From an uncultured Clostridium sp. (GTDB lineage Bacteria > Bacillota > Clostridia > TANB77 > CAG-508): 50,766 nucleotides of DNA. The position numbers were made by a program, and so were the translations under genes. Below are positions 26,937-36,106 of the stretch, one piece after another. Where the stretch lies: the NCBI GenBank assembly GCA_948471055.1, contig CAOKQZ010000012.1, forward strand, positions 1-50,766. The letters run 5' to 3'. The notes beneath the pieces were generated by a model that worked only from the letters and a program-made list of their open reading frames with translations, had not been told where the DNA came from and made no database searches. Every line of letters begins with the position of its first letter. Position 1 is the first letter of the stretch.

Positions 26937-28182
26937 GAAACTTGCCAAGAATTTCATATGGAATACGATAGGGAGCACCTTAGCCTCTTTTAGTTCGGTA
27001 TTCTTGTTAATTATGATTACAAGAATGAATGGAATAGAAGAAGCAGGAGTTTTTACCATTACCTTTGCAACTGCCAGTATCTTCTATATTATTGCTGTTT
27101 ATTCAGGGAGAAATTGTCAAATAACTGATATAAAAGGAGAAATTACAAACAAAGAATATATTGTAAGTAGGATAATTACTTGTTTGATTATGGCAATACT
27201 TGTTTTTTTCTATGTGATTATAAAAGATTATGATACACATAAAAAGGCAGTATTAATCTTTTTGTGTATATGGAAAGGACTTGAAGCCTTTAATGATGTG
27301 TTATATGGAACCATGCAAAAAAATGGAGAGTTATATAAAGTAGGGATTTCCTTAATATTAAGAACAATGCTAGGAATGGTTTCATTTTTTATTGTAAATA
27401 AGCTAACACACAATCTAGTTTATGCTACCATAGCATTATGCATATCTTCCATTATTACCATAATAGGCTATGATTTTTTGCAAATTAGAAAAATTTTACT
27501 ACCACAAGAAAGAATAGAAAAAAAGCATATTATGCATATTTACCAAAAAGAGTTTTTCTTATTTATAAATGCATTTTTTACCATGTATATATTAAATGCA
27601 TCGAAATATGCCATAGAAAATTATTTAACAGAAGACATACAAGCTGTTTTTGGTATTATTTTAATGCCAGCAAGTATTTTGCCACTATTTGCACAATTTA
27701 TTGTGGCACCACTGATTAATCAATTAACGGATTTATATAAAGATGGAAATATTAAACAAATGAAACACATAAAAAGAAAATCGATATCTTTTATTATTGG
27801 TTTTGGTATGGTTGCAATTATTTTAGGATATACCATTGGAATACCAGTATTGAATTTTATTTATAATGTGGATTTAACACCATATCGCCTAGATTTAGCA
27901 ATATTACTATTTGCCTATATTTTCTATGCAATGGGATATGTAGAAACCATTCTATTAACCATTTACCGAAAAATGAAAGAGCAGTTTTTTGTATATGTAG
28001 TTAGTTCCCTTATGATTTTTGCATTATCCTATGGTCTTATAAATAAAATAGGAGTAAGAGGAGCAAGCCTTGCTTGTGCCATAACCATGATAACCTATTG
28101 TGCATTGCTTACCATTATTAGTCATTACCAAACAAAAAAAAACCAAAAGATAAGGAGAAGAAAAAATGTCAATATTGTATAG
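26914..28182 (+). CDS. Wzx-like polysaccharide flippase
   Basis: This 422-residue integral membrane protein has about 12 to 14 transmembrane segments and belongs to the polysaccharide exporter (MOP superfamily) type. The start NFIWNTIGSTLASFSSVFLL is typical of Wzx-like proteins. It would move lipid-linked sugar units to the outer face of the membrane. It overlaps the DUF2304 gene by 23 bases (or 14 if ATG 26923 is used) and the next gene by 17, so it is operonic. Confidence 0.85.
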   Translation: MKKMIKDKKLAKNFIWNTIGSTLASFSSVFLLIMITRMNGIEEAGVFTITFATASIFYIIAVYSGRNCQITDIKGEITNKEYIVSRIITCLIMAILVFFYVIIKDYDTHKKAVLIFLCIWKGLEAFNDVLYGTMQKNGELYKVGISLILRTMLGMVSFFIVNKLTHNLVYATIALCISSIITIIGYDFLQIRKILLPQERIEKKHIMHIYQKEFFLFINAFFTMYILNASKYAIENYLTEDIQAVFGIILMPASILPLFAQFIVAPLINQLTDLYKDGNIKQMKHIKRKSISFIIGFGMVAIILGYTIGIPVLNFIYNVDLTPYRLDLAILLFAYIFYAMGYVETILLTIYRKMKEQFFVYVVSSLMIFALSYGLINKIGVRGASLACAITMITYCALLTIISHYQTKKNQKIRRRKNVNIV

Positions 28183-29951
28183 CATTTCTGTAATTTTATT
28201 GTTTATCACAATGATATTAGTAAAAAAATCAGAAAAGAAATTAGACATAGTTGTAACACTTGTACTAGGCATAGCACTATTACTTTGTTACAATACATTT
28301 GTGTGCTATATATTTACCATGTGCCATATTCCAATTCATCTGGGTAGTTTAAGTATCATCAATAGCATTATAATAATAGGTTTCGTTCGGAAAAATGCTA
28401 CATGAAAAACAAATACAGGCATATCAGATAAAACTAAAAGATATCGTTGTAATTGCTTGTATGCTTATCCTTATATGGCTTATTGTGTGCTTACAATATG
28501 GTATTCCATTAAACATAAAATACATTATGACTGATGCAGCAGCACATTTTGATGCAGCAGAAGAATTTTACCACAAAGAAGCTTTATTATTAAAAGACGG
28601 GAAATACATGATGCCAGGCGCTTATAGTAATAGTGGCATTTTGTTTAAGGTATTGGCACCGTGGATTGGAGAAATGAACTTGTACAATGTGTTTATTTGC
28701 TTCGATATTGGTATTCTTCTTTTAAATGGAATGCTAATGTATTGCATTTTAAAAACAAAAGCGAAAACAAAACAAAACGCTATTTTAGCAGGTATTGTAT
28801 CTATGATATATTTACTTGGCTATCCATTAAATAGTATGCTATTTGGATATAGTTATTTAAGCGTAGGAATTGCTATCATTACAGCCATTGTTCTTGTTAT
28901 GCAATCATGGGAAGAGGAAACCATACCAGAATGGATAAAAATAACAGTATTATCACTATTATGCACACAAGTATTTTTTTCCTATTACTTATTTGTTCCA
29001 GCAGTATATGGAGCATTAGGACTTTATTACATTTTGTATTTTTGGAAAAAACACAAAATGTTATGGAATAAAGATATGTTAAAGTATGGTATAATGACAT
29101 TAGTAATACCAATGTTTATAGGACTTAGCTATCATATTTTCCCACAAATGGTTTCTTTTGTACCAACACAGCTTGTGAATGGAATGAAGGATGAAGGTTA
29201 CATTTATCGTAATATGATTACCAATATGCTATTGTTATTACCATTTGCTATCTATTATTTATACAGACATGAAAAAGAAAAGAAAACCAGTTTTATTACC
29301 CTATTTGCTATTATTTTTATAAACTACGCAGTAATAGTATATTTTGCCATGACCAAAGGTATCATTTCTACGTACTTTTTTTACAAACTACATTTCATCC
29401 TATGGCTTATATTATGGATATTGTTTTATAAAGGTGCTGTGGCATTAGAAGAAAATAGAAAAAGCGGAAACAAAATCGTTATCTTATACATGTCAATATA
29501 TGTCATTTTATTAATGATTTCCCTTTTTACAAGCAATGTAAAAATAAACAAAAGTAGTGATACAAACGAAAAAATAACCGATGTTATGGACATTTATGGA
29601 ATTAACAAAACTTTAATATTCCGAACTGGAATTGATTTTTACACTGATGAAATTGAAGTATTAAAACAAGTAAAAGAACATGACATTTCCTTACAAGATA
29701 ACAATACACTAATTCTTGCTAACCAAAGACAAGAATTCTGGATTTGGGCCATTCTAAAATATAAGTTTAAAGAAAACTTATATTACGCGACTACTAAGCA
29801 AGATGTCGAAAAATGGAACAACAAAACTTACGAATACCTAATCTATTTTAAAGATAGTTACCCATATAAACAATTAAAACCAATACTAGACCTACAAGAA
29901 AAAGAAATCATTTTCGAAAACGAAAAAGGAGCAATCATTAAAAATAGATAG
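28166..29951 (+). CDS. Polytopic membrane protein of the polysaccharide cluster, split by a CGGA +1 shift
   Basis: I do not recognise a named family. It has about 12 hydrophobic segments and an extracytoplasmic C-terminal region, suggesting a GT-C-like glycosyltransferase or polymerase (inference). An acidic motif TDAAAHFDA follows an early membrane segment. The zero frame stops at 28405 after a CGG codon at 28388. Reading GGA joins the two parts to a 594-residue protein. The intact paralogue at 32340-34124 is also 594 residues and aligns through the junction (KDIVV/RDIVV, GIPLNIKY/GIPFNIKY). The paralogue therefore acts as an internal control that the two parts are one gene. Translation overlaps the flippase gene end. 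Confidence 0.8.
28388..28391 (+). other. CGGA +1 frameshift site in the membrane protein gene
   Basis: Zero-frame context TTC GTT CGG AAA AAT GCT ACA TGA; shifted reading GTT (C) GGA AAA ATG CTA. Confidence 0.8.
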
Positions 29952-29986
29952 TAAATCCCACAAACTACAAAGACAGACCCAATAAA

Positions 29987-30033
29987 GGCCCCTTTACTTA
30001 AGGGGCTGTCGCCGGAGGCCCCTTAAGGGTTCT
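29987..30033 (+). repeat. GC-rich hairpin repeat, copy 3
   Basis: GGCCCCTTTACTTAAGGGGC, then GTCGCCGGAGGCCCC and AAGGGTTCTT. It is the most divergent copy in its second half. Confidence 0.8.
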
Positions 30034-30084
30034 TAATCTAAAAGTGAATGGACAAAAGTTTAAAATCTTAAAAAAGGAGAAAAA

Positions 30085-30993
30085 ATGATTCCAAAGGTAA
30101 ATGTATTAATCTCTACTTACAATGGAGAAAAATATCTAAAAGAACAATTAGATAGTATTTTTAAACAAACTTATCTTAACATCGATATTTATGTAAGAGA
30201 TGATGGGTCAAAAGATGGCACTATTTTGATATTAAAAGAATATGAAAAAGAAGGAAAAATACATTTTCTACAAGGGGAAAATGTAGGATTTATTCATAGC
30301 TTTTTTACATTATTAAAGAACTGTGGTAAGGCGGATTACTATGCATTTTGCGACCAAGATGATGTGTGGTTAGAAGATAAAATAAAAAGAGCAGTCACCA
30401 TGTTAGAGGAAAACAAAGAGGAAAGTATTCCTATTTTGTATTACTCAAATTATGATTTTTATGATACCAACATGACCTTCCAATCTCATGCAATAAACAA
30501 AAAAAAGCCATCTTTTCTAAATTGCTTAGTGGAATGCATTAATCTTGGGATGACTACTGTAATTAACGAAAACGCGAGAAACATAGCAATAAAGAATCTT
30601 CCGTCTTTCTGTGAAGGACATGATTGGTGGTTATATATGATTTGTGAAGGGATGGGGAAAGTGCTATATGATGAGACAATAACAGCAAAACATCGTTTAC
30701 ATGAAAGTAATACGAGTGAATGTGGAAAAAATTTTATTTCCTTACAAATTCATCGAATAAAGAATTTATTTAAGGAAAATTATTTTAAAACAATCCATAA
30801 ACAGATACAAGAATATGCGAAATATTTTTTAGCGGATTTATCTAAAGAAAATCAGAAGATGTTAAAACTCTTTAATATAGAGAAATTTCGTTACCAAAAT
30901 CAACTAAAAAAGCTGTGTTATCCAAAACGATATAGGCAGGTCTGGACGGATGAAATAATGATAAGATTTATGTTTTTAATAGGAGCGATATAA
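30085..30993 (+). CDS. Family 2 glycosyltransferase
   Basis: This 302-residue GT-A enzyme is of the rhamnosyltransferase-like type. Motifs are NVLISTYNGEKYLKEQLDSI, RDDGSKDGT and FCDQDDVW, the last containing the metal-binding acidic residues. The C-terminal half is basic and helical. It would add a sugar to the growing surface glycan on the cytoplasmic face. AAAAAGGAG precedes the ATG. The GT4 gene starts directly after its stop codon. Confidence 0.92.
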   Translation: MIPKVNVLISTYNGEKYLKEQLDSIFKQTYLNIDIYVRDDGSKDGTILILKEYEKEGKIHFLQGENVGFIHSFFTLLKNCGKADYYAFCDQDDVWLEDKIKRAVTMLEENKEESIPILYYSNYDFYDTNMTFQSHAINKKKPSFLNCLVECINLGMTTVINENARNIAIKNLPSFCEGHDWWLYMICEGMGKVLYDETITAKHRLHESNTSECGKNFISLQIHRIKNLFKENYFKTIHKQIQEYAKYFLADLSKENQKMLKLFNIEKFRYQNQLKKLCYPKRYRQVWTDEIMIRFMFLIGAI

Positions 30994-32145
30994 ATGAAAA
31001 CAATTGCCATTTTTCAAGGATACTTTTTTCCTCATGTAGGAGGGATTGAACGTTATACCTATAATTTAGCAAAAGAATTTAAGAAAAAAGGATATCATAC
31101 AATATTGATTACAACGAAATATAAGCCAGATTTATTAGAACATGAAACCTTAGATTATATTGAGATTTTCCGATTGCCAATTTATGCAATCTTTTCTTCT
31201 AGATATCCTATTATAAAGAAAAATAAGAAATTTCGAGAAATTCTTCATAAATTAGAGAAGAAAAATATTGATTCGATTATGTTAAATACGAGGTTTCAAC
31301 TAACTTCACTAGTAGGAGCAAAGTTTGCAAAAAAGCATAACATTCCATGTTGTATCCTAGAACATGGGACAAGCCATTTTACGGTATATAACCCCATATT
31401 AGACTTTTTTGGTCATATTTATGAACATCTTTTGACCAATAAAATGAAAACATTAGTAAGTGATTTTTATGGCGTTTCGAAAGCTTGTTGTGAATGGTTA
31501 ACCCATTACCATATTCAAGCCAAAGGTGTTTTTTATAATGCTATTGATATAAAAGAAGAGGAATTTTATGTAACGAATTTTAAAGAAGATGTAGATAATG
31601 GCATTTTGGATAAAAAGGAATATAATTCTAAAATTACCATTTTATTTGCCGGAAGATTACTCCAAGACAAAGGGATATTGCTGTTACTAGAAGCATATGC
31701 CATTCTAAAAAAGAAATATGCTAACATTGAATTAAAAATAGCTGGAGAGGGACCACTAGAAGAAGAAATACGTAAACAAAAAGAGGTCATTTTATTAGGA
31801 AAATTGGAACATGAAGACATGATGAAATGTTACAAAAAAGCAGATATTTTCATTAACCCTTCTTATAGTGAAGGAATGCCAACCGCCATATTAGAAGCAG
31901 GGCTTATGAAATGTGCAGTAGTTGCAACACCAGTAGGCGGAACCAAAGAAATTATTAGTGATAACAAGAATGGATTGTTTTGCGATACTAACGTAAAATC
32001 TATTGTAGAAACACTAGAAAAAGTAATAATTAATAAAGAATTAAGAGAAAAATTAGCAAATAATCTCAATAAAAGAGTAAAAGAAACATTTTCATGGAAA
32101 AAAACAGCAAACGAGGTTTTAGAAACAATTCAGTATAAAGAATAA
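30994..32145 (+). CDS. Family 4 glycosyltransferase
   Basis: This 383-residue GT-B enzyme has the N-terminal FPHVGGIERYTYNLA, and the C-terminal donor site with LFAGRLLQDKG, INPSYSEGMPTAILEA (ExxxxxxxE type) and ATPVGGTKEII. It probably transfers a hexose to the polysaccharide repeat unit. It begins immediately after the GT2 stop, with AATAGGAGCG as ribosome site, so the two are one operon. Confidence 0.94.
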   Translation: MKTIAIFQGYFFPHVGGIERYTYNLAKEFKKKGYHTILITTKYKPDLLEHETLDYIEIFRLPIYAIFSSRYPIIKKNKKFREILHKLEKKNIDSIMLNTRFQLTSLVGAKFAKKHNIPCCILEHGTSHFTVYNPILDFFGHIYEHLLTNKMKTLVSDFYGVSKACCEWLTHYHIQAKGVFYNAIDIKEEEFYVTNFKEDVDNGILDKKEYNSKITILFAGRLLQDKGILLLLEAYAILKKKYANIELKIAGEGPLEEEIRKQKEVILLGKLEHEDMMKCYKKADIFINPSYSEGMPTAILEAGLMKCAVVATPVGGTKEIISDNKNGLFCDTNVKSIVETLEKVIINKELREKLANNLNKRVKETFSWKKTANEVLETIQYKE

Positions 32146-32186
32146 ATAAGTAAAAATAATAACTATGAATGGGCAATAATTTCTTA

Positions 32187-32232
32187 AGAACCCCCGTCGC
32201 TCCGCGACAGCCCCCTTAAGTAAAGGGGCCTT
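32187..32232 (-). repeat. GC-rich hairpin repeat, copy 4 (inverted)
   Basis: Reverse orientation; on the minus strand it reads GGCCCCTTTACTTAAGGGGG, then CTGTCGCGGAGCGACGGGGG and TTCT. Confidence 0.88.
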
Positions 32233-32339
32233 CCAGTAAAACCTTCGAAGTTTGTATGCAATACGCAAGTACAAAATGATAAAAAAATATAAAAAAACTC
32301 TATCATCTTTCACAGCATAAAACAAGAAAGGAAAAAAAT

Positions 32340-34124
32340 ATGTCAATTATCTATATAATTTCAGTGATAGTGTTGTTTATTATGACAATACTGGTTAAAA
32401 AAAGCGAAAAACAAATTGATGCCATAAAAACGATTTTTGTTAGTATTATGCTATACTTATGCTATAATACACTTATCTGCTATGTATTTACTTACATTAA
32501 CATTCCCATTTGTTTAGAAAGCTTAAGTTTTGTCAATGTATTTGTTAGCGCATGCTTGGTTTGGAAAACTAAGAAAAATGGCATTCAAAAATATCAATGG
32601 GATAAAAGGGATATTGTAGTAATAATAGGAATTTGTGCCTTGGTATTAGTACTATCTACAATCGATTTTGGTATTCCCTTTAATATAAAATACTTAACCA
32701 CTGATGCCTCTGTTCATTATGGAGTAACGTATCGTTTTTATGAGGAAGATACCCTACTATTAAAGGCAGAAAAAGACAAAACAGAAATGATGCCAGGGGC
32801 TTATAGTAATGTAGGGATATGGTTTAAAGTGCTAGAGCCATTTGTAGGAGAAATGAATTTATACAAAATATTTATTGCATTTGATATATTCATGTTGGCA
32901 ATGTCTGGAATATTGTTGTATGTGGCAATAAAGCAATATGCGAAAAATCATTTTACCTATCTTCTTGCCATTATTGTAGCAATTTTGTATTTGCTAGGGT
33001 ATCCGTTTAATAATATGCTATTTGGCTATTTCTATTTACCATTAGGGGTACTAATCATTAGTACGATACTGATTGTGATGGAAAGTTTTGAGCAAGAAAC
33101 ACTTAAAAATATTCCACAAATGATGATACTATTTTTACTTTGCCTAGAATTATTTTTAACCTATTATTTATTTGTACCAGCAATTTATGGAGCCATTTTT
33201 TTATTTTACATACTGTATTTTTATAAAAAACATGGCAAAATAGTGAATAAAGAAATGATTATATATACAATAATCACATTAGTAATTCCGTGCATTTGTG
33301 GGTTTTTGTATACGATTTTACCAAGTTTCCAAAATGCAAATTCCATAAAAGCAACCAATCAAATTACATTAGAAGGATACATTTATCGTAATCTATTCTC
33401 AAATTTACTATTATTTATTCCATTTTTTGTATATTACTTAAAACAACAATCAAAGATAAATTTTCACACAATATTAACATGGGTTTTGGTTATTTATATG
33501 TGTATATTATATTTAGGAACTCGTAAAGGGCTTGTTTCTACATATTATTTTTATAAAACCTATTTTGTTATGTGGCTAGTTATATTGTACGGGTTTTATC
33601 GAGGAATGGTATACACGATAGAACATACAAAATATGGGAAATGGATAACAGGCTTGTATGTCACACTATATTTTCTTATTATGATATTCATGTTAAGCCA
33701 TACTACTGTTAATATTAATAAAAGTACTGATACTCATGAGAAAATAACTGACGTTATGGATATTTTTGGGCTTAATAAAACAATATTGTTAAATATAGGA
33801 GTTGATTATACACCACAAGAATTAGAAATTTTAAACTATGTAAAACAAAATAAATTACCATTACAAGATAATAATACATTAATCATTGGTAACCAAAGAC
33901 AAGAATATTGGTTTTATGCTATGTTAAAATATCGTTTCAAAGAAAATTTAGATTATGCTACTACAATGACTCATATCAATAAGTGGAATAATAGCACATA
34001 TGAATACCTAATCTATTTTAACCGTAGCAATTATTATCAGCAATATAGTGATATACTAAACTTAGAAAATACAGAAGTAATATTCGAAAATGAAACAGGA
34101 GCTATTGTGAAGCATAAACAATAA
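32340..34124 (+). CDS. Polytopic membrane protein of the polysaccharide cluster (paralogue, intact)
   Basis: This 594-residue protein is paralogous to 28166-29951 throughout. It shares the start MSIIYIISVIVLFI, the GIPFNIKYLTTDASVHY segment, the MMPGAYSN motif and the C-terminal ITDVMDIFGLNKT and LQDNNTLIIGNQRQE. There are about 12 membrane segments. A polymerase or GT-C-type transferase is possible but not shown. It has no internal frame change and no CGG. GAAAGG precedes the ATG. Confidence 0.8.
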   Translation: MSIIYIISVIVLFIMTILVKKSEKQIDAIKTIFVSIMLYLCYNTLICYVFTYINIPICLESLSFVNVFVSACLVWKTKKNGIQKYQWDKRDIVVIIGICALVLVLSTIDFGIPFNIKYLTTDASVHYGVTYRFYEEDTLLLKAEKDKTEMMPGAYSNVGIWFKVLEPFVGEMNLYKIFIAFDIFMLAMSGILLYVAIKQYAKNHFTYLLAIIVAILYLLGYPFNNMLFGYFYLPLGVLIISTILIVMESFEQETLKNIPQMMILFLLCLELFLTYYLFVPAIYGAIFLFYILYFYKKHGKIVNKEMIIYTIITLVIPCICGFLYTILPSFQNANSIKATNQITLEGYIYRNLFSNLLLFIPFFVYYLKQQSKINFHTILTWVLVIYMCILYLGTRKGLVSTYYFYKTYFVMWLVILYGFYRGMVYTIEHTKYGKWITGLYVTLYFLIMIFMLSHTTVNINKSTDTHEKITDVMDIFGLNKTILLNIGVDYTPQELEILNYVKQNKLPLQDNNTLIIGNQRQEYWFYAMLKYRFKENLDYATTMTHINKWNNSTYEYLIYFNRSNYYQQYSDILNLENTEVIFENETGAIVKHKQ

Positions 34125-34176
34125 AAAAGAAAACACAAAATAAGTTTATATAAGGAAAAAGAAGGGAAAGATAAAA

Positions 34177-34743
34177 ATGAAATTACTGATGCATACCTGT
34201 TGTGCTCCATGTAGTGTGTATTGTATCGATACTTTGCGAAAAGAACAAGTAGAACCAACTTTATATTGGTATAACCCGAACATACACCCATACACTGAAT
34301 ACAAGCAAAGAAGAGACTGCCTAAAAGAATATTCTACCCAAATTGGCATAGACGCTATTTTTGAAGAAGACTACGGTCTACAAGAATTTTGTAAAAACGT
34401 AATAGGGGACCTAAAAAATCGTTGCCAAAACTATTGCTACCAAATTCGTTTAGAACAAACTGCCAAATATGCAAAAGAACATGGCTACGACACCTTCACC
34501 ACAACCCTTCTTGTAAGCCCATACCAAAACCATGAAGCAATAAAACAAATAGGAGAAAATTTAGGGGGACAATATGGACTAAATTTCCTATACCGCGATT
34601 TTCGAGTAGGTTTCAAAGAAGGACAAACAAAAGCACGAGAAATAGGGCTATATATGCAAAAATACTGTGGGTGTATCTTTTCTGAGGAGGACAGATACGG
34701 TAAGCAAATTGAAAAAGACAAGAGAAAATATACAATAAAGTAA
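34177..34743 (+). CDS. queH: Epoxyqueuosine reductase QueH
   Basis: QueH catalyses the last step of queuosine synthesis in tRNA. The 188-residue protein has the adjacent Cys pair and further Cys ligands: HTCCAPCSVYC at the start, NRCQNYCYQIR in the middle and YCGCIFS near the end. The YWYNPNIHPYTEY segment is also typical. AAGGGAAAG lies upstream of the ATG. No other queuosine gene is in the window. A degenerate second copy of its 3' end lies at 35797-35851. Confidence 0.93.
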   Translation: MKLLMHTCCAPCSVYCIDTLRKEQVEPTLYWYNPNIHPYTEYKQRRDCLKEYSTQIGIDAIFEEDYGLQEFCKNVIGDLKNRCQNYCYQIRLEQTAKYAKEHGYDTFTTTLLVSPYQNHEAIKQIGENLGGQYGLNFLYRDFRVGFKEGQTKAREIGLYMQKYCGCIFSEEDRYGKQIEKDKRKYTIK

Positions 34744-34881
34744 AGAAATTGATTTGCAGTATTTTACTAGAAATATTGACAAGGTAGATAGAATGTTATA
34801 AAATGCAAACATGATTTCGTAACAATAAAGGGAATTTATAAATGGAAATATAGGTAGTAAGAATAAAAAGGAAGTGTTCTT

Positions 34882-35775
34882 ATGAAAGAAAATGAAATTA
34901 TAATGTATACAACGGATGATGGACAAGTTAAAATAGAAGTCAGACTTGAAGATGAAAATGTCTGGCTTACACAAAATGCAATGGCAGAATTATTTGATAC
35001 AACGAAACAAAATGTAAGTCTACATATAAAAAACATTTTTGCACAAAAGGAATTGAGTGAAAATTCAGTTGTCAAGGAAAACTTGACAACTGCTTCAGAT
35101 GGTAAAATTTATAAAACGAAATTCTATAATTTAGATTTAATAATAGCAGTGGGATATAGAGTAAAATCAATTCGCGGTACTCAGTTTAGGATATGGGCAA
35201 ACAAACTTATAAAAGAATATCTAATTAAAGGATATAATTTAAATGTGGATAGGTTTAAAAATAATGGCGGTGGAGTATATTTTGAAGAAGTACTAGAAAA
35301 AATTAGAGATATTCGTTCATCAGAAAAGGTATTTTGGCGAAAAGTATTAGATATCTATGCTACAAGTGTTGATTATGATGCAAGAGATGAAAAAACAAAA
35401 GAATTTTTTAAAACTGTTCAAAACAAGATGCATTACGCAGTTCATGGAAATACAGCAGCAGAAGTAATTTTTAACAGGGTAGATAGTGAAAAAGAATTAG
35501 ATTTATTAAATAGAATGGTATCTGCATATTTAGATGTAGCAGAAATTAATGCTCTAAATATGCACCCAATGACTATGAAAGACTGGATAAAAGAACTAGA
35601 CGGATTTTTAACAATGACACATAAAGATATTTTGAACGGAGCAGGAACAATATCACATGAAAAAGCATTAGAAAAAGCATATCAAGAATATGACAAATAT
35701 ATGGAGTCACACTTAACGCAAGCTGAAAAAGATTATTTAGAAATTATGGGAGAGGATATTAAAAAATTAAAATAA
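34882..35775 (+). CDS. RhuM-family (virulence RhuM / KilA-N-like) protein
   Basis: The 297-residue protein matches the RhuM family: IIMYTTDDGQVKIEVRLEDE, VWLTQNAMAELFDTTKQNVS (a helix-turn-helix-like segment), YRVKSIRGTQFRIWA, and a C-terminal Fic-like or HEPN-like helical region. RhuM proteins occur in mobile islands and often near Fic or toxin-antitoxin genes; their function is not well known. GGAAGTG precedes the ATG. It appears to be inserted at the 3' end of queH, together with the next small gene. Confidence 0.88.
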   Translation: MKENEIIMYTTDDGQVKIEVRLEDENVWLTQNAMAELFDTTKQNVSLHIKNIFAQKELSENSVVKENLTTASDGKIYKTKFYNLDLIIAVGYRVKSIRGTQFRIWANKLIKEYLIKGYNLNVDRFKNNGGGVYFEEVLEKIRDIRSSEKVFWRKVLDIYATSVDYDARDEKTKEFFKTVQNKMHYAVHGNTAAEVIFNRVDSEKELDLLNRMVSAYLDVAEINALNMHPMTMKDWIKELDGFLTMTHKDILNGAGTISHEKALEKAYQEYDKYMESHLTQAEKDYLEIMGEDIKKLK

Positions 35776-35796
35776 TTTGTGGTCTTAATGAGTTAT

Positions 35797-35851
35797 TGTA
35801 AAGTAAGAACGATATAAAAAGCAGATTGAAAAAGTCAAAGAAAACAAATAG
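35797..35851 (+). pseudogene. Ghost of the queH 3' end
   Basis: From 35807 the sequence GAA CGA TAT AAA AAG CAG ATT GAA AAA GTC reads ERYKKQIEKVKENK and then a stop, resembling the QueH ending DRYGKQIEKDKRKY. It has no start codon and is out of frame upstream. Confidence 0.5.
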
Positions 35852-35863
35852 GATGTGAGGTAA

Positions 35864-36094
35864 ATGGATAACAAGAAAATGTTTCCGAATGAAGTAATAT
35901 TAGAAAAATGTTTACCAAGTTATTTAGAAAGGGATTTACAAAATTTGAAAAATGGTATAAAAAATAAAGTGAGTTATTTGGATTGCTTAATTAATGAATT
36001 ACAAGGCTCGATTAATTCAGCTTGGGTAGATGGAGATATAACAGAAGAGCAGTGTGATTATTTATATAAAAAATATATTAGAATGGAGAAATAA
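35864..36094 (+). CDS. Small hypothetical protein
   Basis: I do not recognise this 76-residue protein. It is soluble and helical, with MFPNEVILEKCLPSYL at the start and VDGDITEEQCDYLYKKY near the end. GATGTGAGG precedes the ATG. It lies between the RhuM gene and polA and ends 12 bases before polA. It may belong to the RhuM insertion. Confidence 0.6.
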   Translation: MDNKKMFPNEVILEKCLPSYLERDLQNLKNGIKNKVSYLDCLINELQGSINSAWVDGDITEEQCDYLYKKYIRMEK

Positions 36095-36106
36095 AAAGGA
36101 AGGATA

